A stretch of 8,690 bases of DNA from Planctomycetota bacterium. Lineage in GTDB: Bacteria; Planctomycetota; UBA8108; UBA1146; JAJFFE01. The DNA is taken from the NCBI GenBank assembly GCA_020425835.1, contig JAGQRC010000100.1, positions 1 to 8,690 of the forward strand. Reading direction: 5' to 3'. The position numbers were made by a program, and so were the translations under genes. The notes beneath the pieces were generated by a model. The model made no database searches. It was not told the origin of the DNA and was given only the letters and a program-made list of their open reading frames with translations. Positions 1 through 6,401 of this stretch are shown piece after piece (position 1 is the first letter of the stretch; the number at the start of each line of letters is the position of its first letter).

Positions 1-466
1 GGACGCGGATCCGAGCACCGTGATCCAACCGGGTCGGCGCCTCGAGTCGGATGCCGTTGAGCCGAGTCGGGTTGGTTCCGGAGAGGTTGCGGATCCACCA
101 CGACCCATCGCGGGTCTCGAGCACGAACTGCGAACGGGAGACGCTCTGCACGGGAAGCGCGAGGCTCGGCTCGGCGGGTCGCTCGGTCCGCCCGACGTAG
201 AGCGGACCGCGGGCCGGCAGCGTGTGGAAGTAGCGATCGTCGTTCACTTCGTAGCGAAGGGCGGGGAAGAGCGTCTTCGAGGGGCGCGACTCGGGCGTGA
301 AGTCCCGGATCGGTCCGCGGTCGGCGCGGAGCAACTCGGCCGCGGCGGCGAACAACGCGCCGTCGGCGCCGCACAGCTCGCGCAGTCGCTCCTCGCGCTC
401 GGACGGTGGGACCTCGAGGGTCTCCGCCAAGACATCCTTGAGGCGCTCGCGATCTACTTCACCCAT
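1..466 (-). CDS. FHA-domain signalling protein, partial (3' end beyond the window)
   Basis: This gene runs off the left edge, so only about 155 N-terminal residues are visible; the frame is open from ATG (466) to position 1. Residues 1-50 read as a helical acidic/Leu-rich segment (LAETLEVPPSEREERL then LCGADGALF). It resembles the leader region upstream of many bacterial Ser/Thr kinases of the planctomycete and acidobacterial type. Residues 88-155 look like a forkhead-associated domain: YVGR (90-93) for the first strand, SVSRSQ (108-113) for the SxxH loop with Gln where His is usual, WWIRNLSGTN (123-132), LNG (136-138) and a final LDHGARIRV for the DGD.I motif. FHA domains bind phosphothreonine peptides, so a role downstream of a Ser/Thr kinase is likely, but the C-terminal output domain is not visible. 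The start is preceded only by a weak, distant AAGGA. It diverges from the ECF sigma gene. Confidence 0.75.
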   Translation of the reverse strand, partial: MGEVDRERLKDVLAETLEVPPSEREERLRELCGADGALFAAAAELLRADRGPIRDFTPESRPSKTLFPALRYEVNDDRYFHTLPARGPLYVGRTERPAEPSLALPVQSVSRSQFVLETRDGSWWIRNLSGTNPTRLNGIRLEAPTRLDHGARIRV

Positions 467-658
467 GGGGACTCGGTTATCCTTCGTCGCGGCTCCGCAC
501 GTCGTCGGGCTGCATCGGGGACGTTCTTCGGGGGCGCCGTCGCCGTGGTGCTTCGCCCGGATGGCGTCTCCTTTTCGGCGGGAGCCCCGACGCCGTCAAG
601 GGCGCGGGGCCGAGATCACCCCGGTGCCGACGCGTCGAGCGAGGAACGAGGAGTCGTC
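467..658. promoter_or_regulatory. Divergent intergenic region between FHA gene and ECF sigma gene
   Basis: These 192 bp separate two divergently read genes and must hold both promoters unless one gene is transcribed from elsewhere. I cannot assign a convincing promoter. On the minus strand TTGACG (599-594) is followed after 17 bp by GAAAAG, a poor -10. GATAAC (481-476, minus) lies too close to the FHA start for a normal leader. No clear operator repeat was found. The third-position pattern does not suggest a gene here, although open frames run through it. Confidence 0.35.
648..653 (+). promoter_or_regulatory. Shine-Dalgarno site fixing the sigma factor start
   Basis: GAGGAG lies 5 nt before GTG at 659. 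It selects that GTG over the much longer open frame that continues upstream across the divergent intergenic region and the FHA gene. Confidence 0.7.
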
Positions 659-1234
659 GTGAGCGAAGGCCTGACCCGAGTCCTGGATCGCGTGCACGCC
701 GGGGACACCGACGCGGTCGAGGAGCTGTTCCAACTCGTCTACGATGACCTGCATCGGATGGCGGGGCAGTTCATGGCGCGCGAACGAGCGAGCCACACGT
801 GGTCTGCGACCGATCTGCTGAACGAGGCGTTCGTCCGGCTCGAGGGAAAACAGTCCGACTGGGCGCGGAATCGCCGGTTCCTGTTCGCGGCGTTCGCCCG
901 CGCCATGAAGACCCGGCTGATCGATCACGCCCGGGCACGGAAGGCGGACAAGCGCGGCGGGGGCCAGTCGGCGGTCCCCCTCGACGACATCGACGTGCCC
1001 GCGACGCGGGACGTCCCGCCGGACGATCTCCTCACGATCGTGGAGTTCCTCGAACGGCGCCGCCGTCGATCGGGAGGCGATGCCCTCGACGTGCGCGCGT
1101 TCGAGGGTGCCTTCTTCGGTGGATTCACGATCGGCGAGCTCGCCGAGACTCTCGGGGTCAGTGAGTCGACGGTGAAGCGCGAGCTGGGCCCCATCCGGTT
1201 GGAGATCAACCAACTGCTCGATCCTCGAGCATGA
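659..1234 (+). CDS. ECF-family RNA polymerase sigma factor (TIGR02999-like)
   Basis: This 191-residue protein directs RNA polymerase to a set of promoters. Region sigma-2 covers about residues 15-95: YDDLHRMA (28-35), RERASHTWSATDLLNEAF (41-58) and FAAFARAMKTRLIDHARAR (76-94), followed by KADKRGGG (95-102). The spacing and the ATDLLNEAF / RLIDHARARKADKRGGG signatures match the group often annotated as sigma-70 family, TIGR02999, usually about 180-190 residues long. Region sigma-4 is at about 125-185, with FFGGFTIGELAETLGVSES (152-170) and TVKREL (171-176) as the helix-turn-helix. The linker has an unusual RRRRR run (133-137). The GTG start is chosen for the GAGGAG site 5 nt upstream. No anti-sigma gene is adjacent. 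Related factors commonly sit beside Ser/Thr kinase genes, and the divergent FHA gene with its kinase-like leader fits that pattern. The regulon cannot be read from the sequence. Confidence 0.93.
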   Translation: MSEGLTRVLDRVHAGDTDAVEELFQLVYDDLHRMAGQFMARERASHTWSATDLLNEAFVRLEGKQSDWARNRRFLFAAFARAMKTRLIDHARARKADKRGGGQSAVPLDDIDVPATRDVPPDDLLTIVEFLERRRRRSGGDALDVRAFEGAFFGGFTIGELAETLGVSESTVKRELGPIRLEINQLLDPRA

Positions 1235-1300
1235 GGGCGCGTTCACGATATCGGACCTTCTCGGTCACGGTTCCGATCTTCTCTCGCGCGAACCGGTCGA

Positions 1301-1354
1301 ACCCCGCACCCGCATCGAGGCGGGGTGCCCGCGTGACTCCCGCGTGAGGTCACG
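1301..1354. terminator. Two hairpins in a convergent gap, possible bidirectional terminator
   Basis: The gap between the converging sigma factor and 2H-like genes (1235-1357) contains ACCCCGC (1301-1307) pairing with GCGGGGT (1320-1326) across a 12-nt loop, then CGTGAC (1332-1337) pairing with GTCACG (1349-1354) across an 11-nt loop. Neither is followed by a T-tract on either strand, so intrinsic termination is only a possibility suggested by position. Confidence 0.3.
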
Positions 1355-1357
1355 ACA

Positions 1358-1918
1358 TCAAGGCAGCTCGAACGCCGCGAGCTCGGCGTGGTCGGTGCCA
1401 TCCGTCGAGACGAAGCTCTCGAGCAGGGCGACGCGACGGACGGTGAACGAGAGGTCGCCCGCGACCGGTTGGCGCAGATCGAGCGAGGTCGGTGCGGGGA
1501 ATCGGCCCAACGTGAAGCGAGGAGCGAACTCGCCCTTCGACTTCTGGGTTCGCGCGAGGCGCTGGACCAAGCGGCGTTGGATCTCGAGGAGCGGCGACGG
1601 GGCGTCCGTGACCGCCGCGACCAGTCGCGCCGGTGCGTCGCGGGGGAAGGTCTCGATCGCCTCGAAGCGGAGGTCGAACCGGTGGAACCCGGAGCATGCA
1701 CGACCCACCGATTCTCGGACCGAGATCGAGTGGCGGCGATCGAGGTCTCCGATGTACAGCAGGGTCAGGAAGACATCATCGATCGCGGACCGCCGGAGCC
1801 CGGGGAGCGCATCCAGCCCGTCGAGGAGTGAGCCGGCGATCGACGGCGGCGCATGGATCGCGACGAAGCAGCGGGCGTGGAGTCGCGCTCGGGAGGCGCG
1901 AGGATCGCGCTGGCTCAT
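1358..1918 (-). CDS. 2H phosphoesterase-fold protein (ThpR/LigT-like) lacking both catalytic histidines
   Basis: This 186-residue protein has the length and layout of bacterial RNA 2',3'-cyclic phosphodiesterase ThpR (formerly 2'-5' RNA ligase LigT). The N-terminus RCFVAIHAPP (16-25) matches the usual R.F.A... opening strand. FLTLLYIGDL (50-59) aligns with the first HxTL..lG motif, and FAPRFTLGRF (131-140) with the second F.PHxTLGR motif. In active enzymes the histidines of the two HxT motifs do the chemistry. Here they are Phe50 and Arg134, while the neighbouring Thr, Leu and Gly-Arg residues are kept. The C-terminal ALLESFVSTDGTDHAELAAFEL fits the family's final strands. ATG (1918) lies 21 nt after the stop of the asparagine-synthase-like gene, so the two are probably cotranscribed. 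The only upstream ribosome-site candidate, GGGGAG, is 12 nt away. By the residues seen, a phosphodiesterase activity is unlikely; nucleotide or RNA binding without catalysis is a guess. Confidence 0.8.
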   Translation of the reverse strand: MSQRDPRASRARLHARCFVAIHAPPSIAGSLLDGLDALPGLRRSAIDDVFLTLLYIGDLDRRHSISVRESVGRACSGFHRFDLRFEAIETFPRDAPARLVAAVTDAPSPLLEIQRRLVQRLARTQKSKGEFAPRFTLGRFPAPTSLDLRQPVAGDLSFTVRRVALLESFVSTDGTDHAELAAFELP

Positions 1919-1939
1919 CGGAGATCGTCGCTCCCCGGT

Positions 1940-3466
1940 TCACGAGATTGCGGGCGCCGTCGCGTCGATCCGGTAGCGCTCCCGGATCTGCGAGTGTCCC
2001 CAGTGGACGAGGAAACTCGGGGCGCCGGTCGGTTGGCTGTACCGGAAGGGGATCGGATTGGGGATCCGCCAGGGTCCGAGCCGACGCAGTGCCGCGTTCG
2101 GCTTCTTGAGGAGGCGCGAGCAGAGACCCGACCAGCGGAACATGCGGTCGTACTTCTCCTGGACCGCCGGGTCGCGCTCCTTCCGGTGCGCTTCGTAGTA
2201 CGCCTGGAACGCGCGCGAGGAGTCGGGTCCCATGATCTCCCGCAGCACCTCGTCCGCGTTCAAGAGCACGGTGATCGCCTTCTTGTCCTGGCCGAACAGT
2301 TCGCGTCCGACTCCGCGCTCCTCGGCGAGGCGCCGCGGGATCGGGCGGTCGTAGCGCGTGCCGAGCGTCCACGGCGCCATCTCCGGCGCGTTGCTGATCG
2401 CGCAGATCTCCGGGAGGTGGACGCCGCCCAGGCAGGGGACCGGAACGTGGAGGAAGCCGACGCGCGCGCGGTACTCGCTGAGGGAACACCCCGCGGCATC
2501 CGGTCGACGGAGATCGTGGACGGCTCCGCCTCGCGGCTTGCGACCCCAGACGGTGTCGCCGTGGAATCCGGTCAGGAGCATCTTGCCGGGGAGCGCCTCC
2601 TCGAAGGCGAGCATCACCAGGTCCTGTCCGAGGTCGCCGCACGCCACGAACTCCGCCTCCGGGAAACCGGACTTGCCCTTGTACGTGTCTCGCTCGAACT
2701 CGGTGACCTCGAGGCCGAGCGCGCGAGCGACGGGGGCGCCGCTGTCGGTATCGTCCGATCTCGCCGTGCGGATGGTGAGCGCGTGGGTGCCGCCGAGCTC
2801 GGTCGAGAGGGCGGCACACGCGGTGGAGTCGTAGCCCGACGAGACGGTCGTCAACGGCTCGAACCGCTGACCTCGAGATGGATCCGCGGCGTTCTCGGCG
2901 AGGGCGCGAAGACTCTCGATCATGAACCGCTCGTAGTCCGCGTAGTCGGTCGGAGGCGTCGGCTCGGACTTGGCGACGACGCGGATCGAGAGGTCTCGAT
3001 CGATCTCCAGGTTGCGATAGTGGAAGAGCCGGACCGTCGCGCCGTCGGCCAACGGCGCGCTCCCGACGTTGTGGGCGATGCTCGTGACCAGATGGAGGAG
3101 CTGCGTCTGGTACGGCACGAAGTCGAACGAGAGTCGGCGACCGGACGCCTCGAGCGCGAAGCTCAGGGACGGTGAGACGATCAGTCGATCATCGACGGAA
3201 ATGGCGTGCAGGCGCTCGAAGGGATGGCACGGCGCGGAGACCACCCAACGATCCCCTCGAACGCGCGCACCCGTGCCGCAGAACAGCGAAGAGCGATCGA
3301 AGTCTCCCGCGGCGAACTCCGCGTCCCAGACCCCGTCGACGAGGAAACCGTCCCCGGTCGCGACCCACGGACCGTGGTGCACGACGGCCTCGTCACTGCC
3401 TCGGGTCAGGATCAGGCACCAAGCGAGCCGCGGGAGCTGGGAGTGAGCGCGAAAAGAGAAGTGCAC
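1940..3466 (-). CDS. Asparagine-synthase-like PP-loop ATP-pyrophosphatase protein
   Basis: The 508-residue product has the two-part layout of asparagine synthetase B relatives. The PP-loop is SSGYDSTA (209-216), matching the SGGxDS motif that binds ATP pyrophosphate. It is followed by ALTIRTA (229-235), DSGAPVARALGLEV (241-254) and LTGFHGDTVWG (298-308), which sits where AsnB proteins have GEGADELFGGY. Such domains adenylate a carboxylate for amide or peptide-like bond formation. The N-terminal region (about 1-165) occupies the place of a class II glutamine amidotransferase domain and keeps a plausible SVDDRLIVSPSLSFALEA stretch. It begins MHFSFRAHS, so the catalytic Cys2 is absent, and ammonia release from glutamine is not expected. 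The C-terminal 370-508 is basic and unrecognised. The start is GTG at 3466, with AAGGA 9 nt upstream. It is followed 21 nt later by the 2H-like gene. Substrate unknown. Confidence 0.8.
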   Translation of the reverse strand: MHFSFRAHSQLPRLAWCLILTRGSDEAVVHHGPWVATGDGFLVDGVWDAEFAAGDFDRSSLFCGTGARVRGDRWVVSAPCHPFERLHAISVDDRLIVSPSLSFALEASGRRLSFDFVPYQTQLLHLVTSIAHNVGSAPLADGATVRLFHYRNLEIDRDLSIRVVAKSEPTPPTDYADYERFMIESLRALAENAADPSRGQRFEPLTTVSSGYDSTACAALSTELGGTHALTIRTARSDDTDSGAPVARALGLEVTEFERDTYKGKSGFPEAEFVACGDLGQDLVMLAFEEALPGKMLLTGFHGDTVWGRKPRGGAVHDLRRPDAAGCSLSEYRARVGFLHVPVPCLGGVHLPEICAISNAPEMAPWTLGTRYDRPIPRRLAEERGVGRELFGQDKKAITVLLNADEVLREIMGPDSSRAFQAYYEAHRKERDPAVQEKYDRMFRWSGLCSRLLKKPNAALRRLGPWRIPNPIPFRYSQPTGAPSFLVHWGHSQIRERYRIDATAPAIS

Positions 3467-3502
3467 GTTCGGGGATCCTTCGGCACGGGCCGGGAGGCAG
3501 CG

Positions 3503-3530
3503 ACGATACCGATGCCCGAGGGGGATTCAA
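3503..3530 (-). promoter_or_regulatory. Candidate promoter for the asparagine-synthase-like gene
   Basis: On the minus strand TTGAAT (3530-3525) and TATCGT (3508-3503) are separated by 16 bp. The -10 box ends 36 nt before the GTG start. Each hexamer matches the sigma-70 consensus at four of six positions, which stands out in this GC-rich sequence. It would allow the asparagine-synthase-like and 2H-like genes to be expressed apart from the pilin genes. Confidence 0.35.
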
Positions 3531-3560
3531 GGGGGGCGCCGGACCCGAGCGGGACCGCGA

Positions 3561-4844
3561 TCAGTTCTGATTGCCCACGCCGTTGTTGGACTTCGTGGAG
3601 TTGGTGCTGGCCGAACTCGCGGAGGCGCCACCGGAGCCCCCGGACCCACCGGAGCCGGCCAGGACCGTGGTGAGTGTGTCCGTCGTCGTGTCGATCAGAC
3701 CGCCGGCGTCCCCGCCGTCCCGGGTCACATCGTCGTCCGCCGGCTTCGTCGGCTCGTCGTTCGCCGACGCGGGGAAGCTCGGCGGGGTGGCGCTCGCGAG
3801 AGGAATGCGCCAGAGCTCGGTCAGGGACTGTGTGCGTCGCCCGCCGGTGACTCCGCTCGGGGGAGCCGACTCGAGGCGTGGGCTGTGGACGATGCTGTAG
3901 GCCGTCGTGTCGAGATCCAGGTTGCCGTTGGTGAACAGCGTTCCGTTGTGCTCCACCTTCGAGACGTTGGTGAAGGTCACGTTGCCCAGCACGATCACCG
4001 CGCCGTTGATCGTGAGGTTCGCGATGTTCTGCACCACGAGGCCGCCCTCGACGAAGAGCACTGCGTTGCCGTTGCTCGAGACCACCGTCGGCGCTCCCTT
4101 GAGGCTCACCGGGCCCCCACCCCCGTCGATCGTCAGGCTGCCCGAGACGACGAGGAGCCCGTTGAGCGAGCTCCCGTTGATCAACGAGAGATCGCCCATG
4201 CCGAAGACGAGGTCCCGGAGCTTCTCGGCATCGATCGTCGCTGCCGCTCGCTCCTTGCGGTCGGCGGCCGCTTCGAGGCGGGCGGTCGCGAACCCCAGGG
4301 GGTTGATCGCACTCGTTCGGACGATGGAGCCGCGGACCGTCGAGGCATCGTTCGAGAGGGTCCCGACGTACTGCATCGGGTCGCCGCTCCCGAGCCAGCT
4401 GTCGGTCAGGGCGATGTTCCCCGCGACGAAGATCGGCACGTCGAGCAGCACCGCGTCCGTCGTCATCTCGGCGCGCGAGAGGTACCGGAACGAGGTCGAC
4501 CCGATCACCGTCTCGCCGACGATGTCGTACTTGGTGCCCGCCGCGGAGATGTCGAACGAGATCTGCGCATCGCCGAAGGCGATCGGGCCGAACGAGCCGG
4601 TCGCGCAGCCGTTCGACAACGAGTACCAGTAGGCGTACTCGATCACGCCTTCGGAGAGGCCGGCGGCTCGGAATCGATCGAAGCGCGTCGAGGCGACCTC
4701 GGCCTGCTCCATGCCCGTCATCGAGTAGACCACCCCGATCGCGACGACCGCGGTCATCACCACGAGGGAGAGGACGAGCACCATGCCGTCGTCGCCGCGT
4801 CGTGACGATCGCCTCCGGGAGGTGCGGTTCCGCGCTCCGTTCAT
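3561..4844 (-). CDS. PilX-like membrane-anchored protein with beta-rich ectodomain
   Basis: This is a 427-residue protein. A basic N-terminus (RNRTSRRRSSRR, 5-16) precedes GMVLVLSLVVMTAVVAIGVV (20-39), a single membrane helix in the style of the PilX N-terminal region of type IV pilus assembly proteins. A helical stretch with E46, R54 and R57 follows. This class does not need the classic GFTLIE cleavage site, and none is present. Residues about 215-302 form a run of short beta-strand repeats with Gly/Asn turns (SLTIDGGGG, LTINGAVIVLGNVTF, GTLFTNGNLDL) that looks like a right-handed beta-helix, as in DUF7305-type or bactofilin-like modules. The C-terminus is low complexity: GSGGSGGSGG (397-406), then Ser/Asn-rich. 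The start at 4844 is set by AGGAGG 5 nt upstream, and its ATG overlaps the TGA of the prepilin gene (ATGA), showing translational coupling. It probably acts at the cell envelope in a pilus or type II secretion-like machine. Confidence 0.75.
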   Translation of the reverse strand: MNGARNRTSRRRSSRRGDDGMVLVLSLVVMTAVVAIGVVYSMTGMEQAEVASTRFDRFRAAGLSEGVIEYAYWYSLSNGCATGSFGPIAFGDAQISFDISAAGTKYDIVGETVIGSTSFRYLSRAEMTTDAVLLDVPIFVAGNIALTDSWLGSGDPMQYVGTLSNDASTVRGSIVRTSAINPLGFATARLEAAADRKERAAATIDAEKLRDLVFGMGDLSLINGSSLNGLLVVSGSLTIDGGGGPVSLKGAPTVVSSNGNAVLFVEGGLVVQNIANLTINGAVIVLGNVTFTNVSKVEHNGTLFTNGNLDLDTTAYSIVHSPRLESAPPSGVTGGRRTQSLTELWRIPLASATPPSFPASANDEPTKPADDDVTRDGGDAGGLIDTTTDTLTTVLAGSGGSGGSGGASASSASTNSTKSNNGVGNQN

Positions 4845-5968
4845 GGTTGCCTCCTCGATGCGCCGCCGAAGAGCGTCGTCGATGTCCCATCGACGTCCAG
4901 CTCCAGGGTCAGCTTCACGAACGGATACCGGAGCGCGATCGAGTCCCACTGTCCACTCCCGAGCAGTCCATAGGTCGCCACGCGAACGCGCTGGTCGTCC
5001 AGCGTTCCCACCGGCACGGTCGACGAGGTCGTCACCGTGGTGCCGTCGTCGATCGTCACGATCGCGACGCTGTCGTCGAGCCGCAGCTCGATGTCGTACG
5101 ACTCCAGCGCGCTCCACGTGATCCCGAGATCGACGCTGCCCAACAGCGCTCCGCCCTGGTACGCGACCAGATCGACCGTCTGATCGGAGTCGAAGGTCAC
5201 GGAGATCCCGTCGGACTCGGGAGTGAGGGATCCGTAGAGGAGTGCGCGGTACTTCTCGCCCGATGCCTTCGGGCTGAAGGTCGTCGACACCTGGAGACCG
5301 CTGCGCGGGAGCGGTGGGGAAATCGTGGCGTAGCGGTACGAGAGGAGCGAACCGGTCAGCCCGAGAGCCGTGGTGTCGAAGTCGATGGCGCTCGACAGCG
5401 TCGAGTCGACCGAGGAGAGTTCGGTCAGGTCGGCGTAGGTCGACTTGTATCCGACCAGCTCGGGCTCGGCTCCGACGACGACCCCGGTGAGGTCCTCGTA
5501 CATCGCGTTGTCGAAGTCCTCGTAGATCTCGAGGGCGAACGCCTCGAAGCTCGCGACGTTCTCGATGAGGATCTCGGCGCTGCCGTACGTGGTCCCGTTG
5601 TCGTCGGCGATCTGGCGATAGATGCAGTTGTTCCGGAAGACGTACCGGACCTTCTCCCAGTCCTCGTCATCGTCGACGAAGAAGCGGGTCACGACCGTGA
5701 GGATGCCGGGGCCGGCCGCCTCGACCTCGGAGGCCATGCGGATCGCCTGCTCGAGGTCTCCGAGCGCAGCGACCGCTTCCGCCTCCTCGTTGCCCCGCAC
5801 GAAGAGCCGGTCGGAGTAGCCCAACACGTGCTCCTCCACCGCGACCAGCGTCGTCAGGAGCGCCGCCCCGACCGCGATCGCCAGGAGAAGCTCGATGACC
5901 GTGAAGCCGCCCTGTCGCATCGCGGCGGGGCGACGGGGCCTCTTCGATACCGATCCTTCGATGCGCAT
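4841..5968 (-). CDS. Type IV prepilin-like protein (GspJ/PilW-like minor pilin) with beta-sandwich insert
   Basis: The 375-residue protein has a class III prepilin signal: basic leader, then RQGGFTVIELLLAIAVGAAL (18-37). The peptidase site is between G21 and F22, and the conserved glutamate is at +5 (E26). The hydrophobic helix spans about 22-45 and would anchor the protein and pack into a (pseudo)pilus. LGDLEQAIRMASEVE (69-83) is typical of the helix region after the anchor in GspJ/PilW-type minor pilins. Residues about 222-348 form a beta-rich block (TVDLVAYQGG, YDIELRLDDSVAIVTIDDGT, RVRVATYGLLGSGQWDSIAL) that resembles a LamG/concanavalin-like sandwich. VKLTLELDVDG (351-361) then gives a final pilin strand, so the block may be an insert. 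ATG 5968 is the most upstream start possible, because TGA lies in frame 9 nt before it; ATG 5920 (MRQGGF) is an alternative. The gene is first of the run and overlaps the PilX-like gene. Confidence 0.85.
   Translation of the reverse strand: MRIEGSVSKRPRRPAAMRQGGFTVIELLLAIAVGAALLTTLVAVEEHVLGYSDRLFVRGNEEAEAVAALGDLEQAIRMASEVEAAGPGILTVVTRFFVDDDEDWEKVRYVFRNNCIYRQIADDNGTTYGSAEILIENVASFEAFALEIYEDFDNAMYEDLTGVVVGAEPELVGYKSTYADLTELSSVDSTLSSAIDFDTTALGLTGSLLSYRYATISPPLPRSGLQVSTTFSPKASGEKYRALLYGSLTPESDGISVTFDSDQTVDLVAYQGGALLGSVDLGITWSALESYDIELRLDDSVAIVTIDDGTTVTTSSTVPVGTLDDQRVRVATYGLLGSGQWDSIALRYPFVKLTLELDVDGTSTTLFGGASRRQP
4850..4855 (-). promoter_or_regulatory. Shine-Dalgarno site fixing the PilX-like start
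   Basis: AGGAGG on the minus strand lies 5 nt before ATG 4844, inside the last codons of the prepilin gene. It selects this start over a 91-residue in-frame upstream extension that would lie wholly inside the prepilin gene and is Arg-rich, as expected of an antiframe shadow. Confidence 0.85.
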
Positions 5969-6401
5969 GTCTTTGGTTCACCCCCCACGCCGGCGGAGGC
6001 GCCCCGGTGAAGTCGGGATCACCTCCGGCGCTACCATACTAGCGTCGAACGTCGGGGCGAAGCCGGCGAGAGGCAAGGGGATCCCCCGAGAGCAGATCCT
6101 TTGTTCACTTCCGTTTCCGAGGTATCCCGGATCGGACTCGGGGGTCGTTCGGAGCGCGGGCATCGGGCATCCCGGAACGACGGAACCGCCGAGCACCTGC
6201 CGGGTGGCGAAGCCGTCGGCCGATCGCGCGCCGTTCGAGCGCGGAGCGTTCCCGGAGCAAGACGAGTGGGGGAGAGAGGCTACGGATCGTGGAGGATCCC
6301 GCGGTGGTCACGATCGCGATGTCGCGGAGCCATCGGCCTCGAGTGGTACGATCGCACGACACGTGAACGATCGACCGCCGATCCAGCCTCGAGTGAGGAC
6401 C
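5969..6401. other. Intergenic region between prepilin gene (minus) and zinc-ribbon gene (plus)
   Basis: These 433 bp separate two divergent genes. Open frames cross it on both strands, but their products are Arg/Pro/Ser-rich and show no domain, so I treat them as chance products of high GC. The left part holds the candidate promoter, inverted repeat and SD-like site described separately. TACGAT (6347-6352, plus) is a possible -10 for the zinc-ribbon gene but has no -35. I see no tRNA, terminator or repeat family here. Confidence 0.5.
6017..6044 (-). promoter_or_regulatory. Candidate promoter element, inverted repeat and long SD-like leader site upstream of the prepilin gene
   Basis: On the minus strand TAGTAT (6041-6036) is a -10-like hexamer about 68 nt before the prepilin ATG, in a local AT-rich dip; no good -35 is seen. 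It is embedded in an inverted repeat, CGCTA (6029-6033) and TAGCG (6040-6044) with a 6-nt spacer, which could be an operator. Just downstream, GGAGGTGATC (6026-6017) is a perfect 10-nt match to the ribosome-binding consensus complementary to the 16S 3' end, yet no start codon follows at usual spacing. Confidence 0.3.

Noticed and set aside
20..658. Long plus-strand open frame running into the sigma factor
   Set aside because: The upstream part is the antiframe of the FHA gene, its product has no recognisable domain, and the sigma factor has a good ribosome site at GTG 659.
1853..3175. A 440-residue plus-strand open frame
   Set aside because: It lies opposite the asparagine-synthase-like gene, which has a clear PP-loop and family length. 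The plus product is a charged Arg/Glu/Asp/Val mix typical of antisense frames in GC-rich DNA.
3412..4890. A 492-residue minus-strand open frame overlapping the PilX-like gene
   Set aside because: Its product is almost wholly Arg, Gly, Asp, His and Pro; it is the shifted frame of a gene with a clear membrane helix and beta repeats.
4845..5117. 91-residue N-terminal extension of the PilX-like protein
   Set aside because: It is entirely inside the prepilin gene and Arg-rich. The ATG at 4844 has an AGGAGG site and an ATGA overlap.
4802..6010. A 402-residue plus-strand open frame
   Set aside because: It is opposite the prepilin gene, which has an unmistakable prepilin signal; the plus product shows no domain.
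6017..6027. GGATCACCTCC-like sequence on the plus strand, as at a 16S rRNA 3' end
   Set aside because: Only about 11 bases match and no rRNA sequence flanks them, so it is not an rRNA fragment; it is discussed as a minus-strand SD-like site instead.
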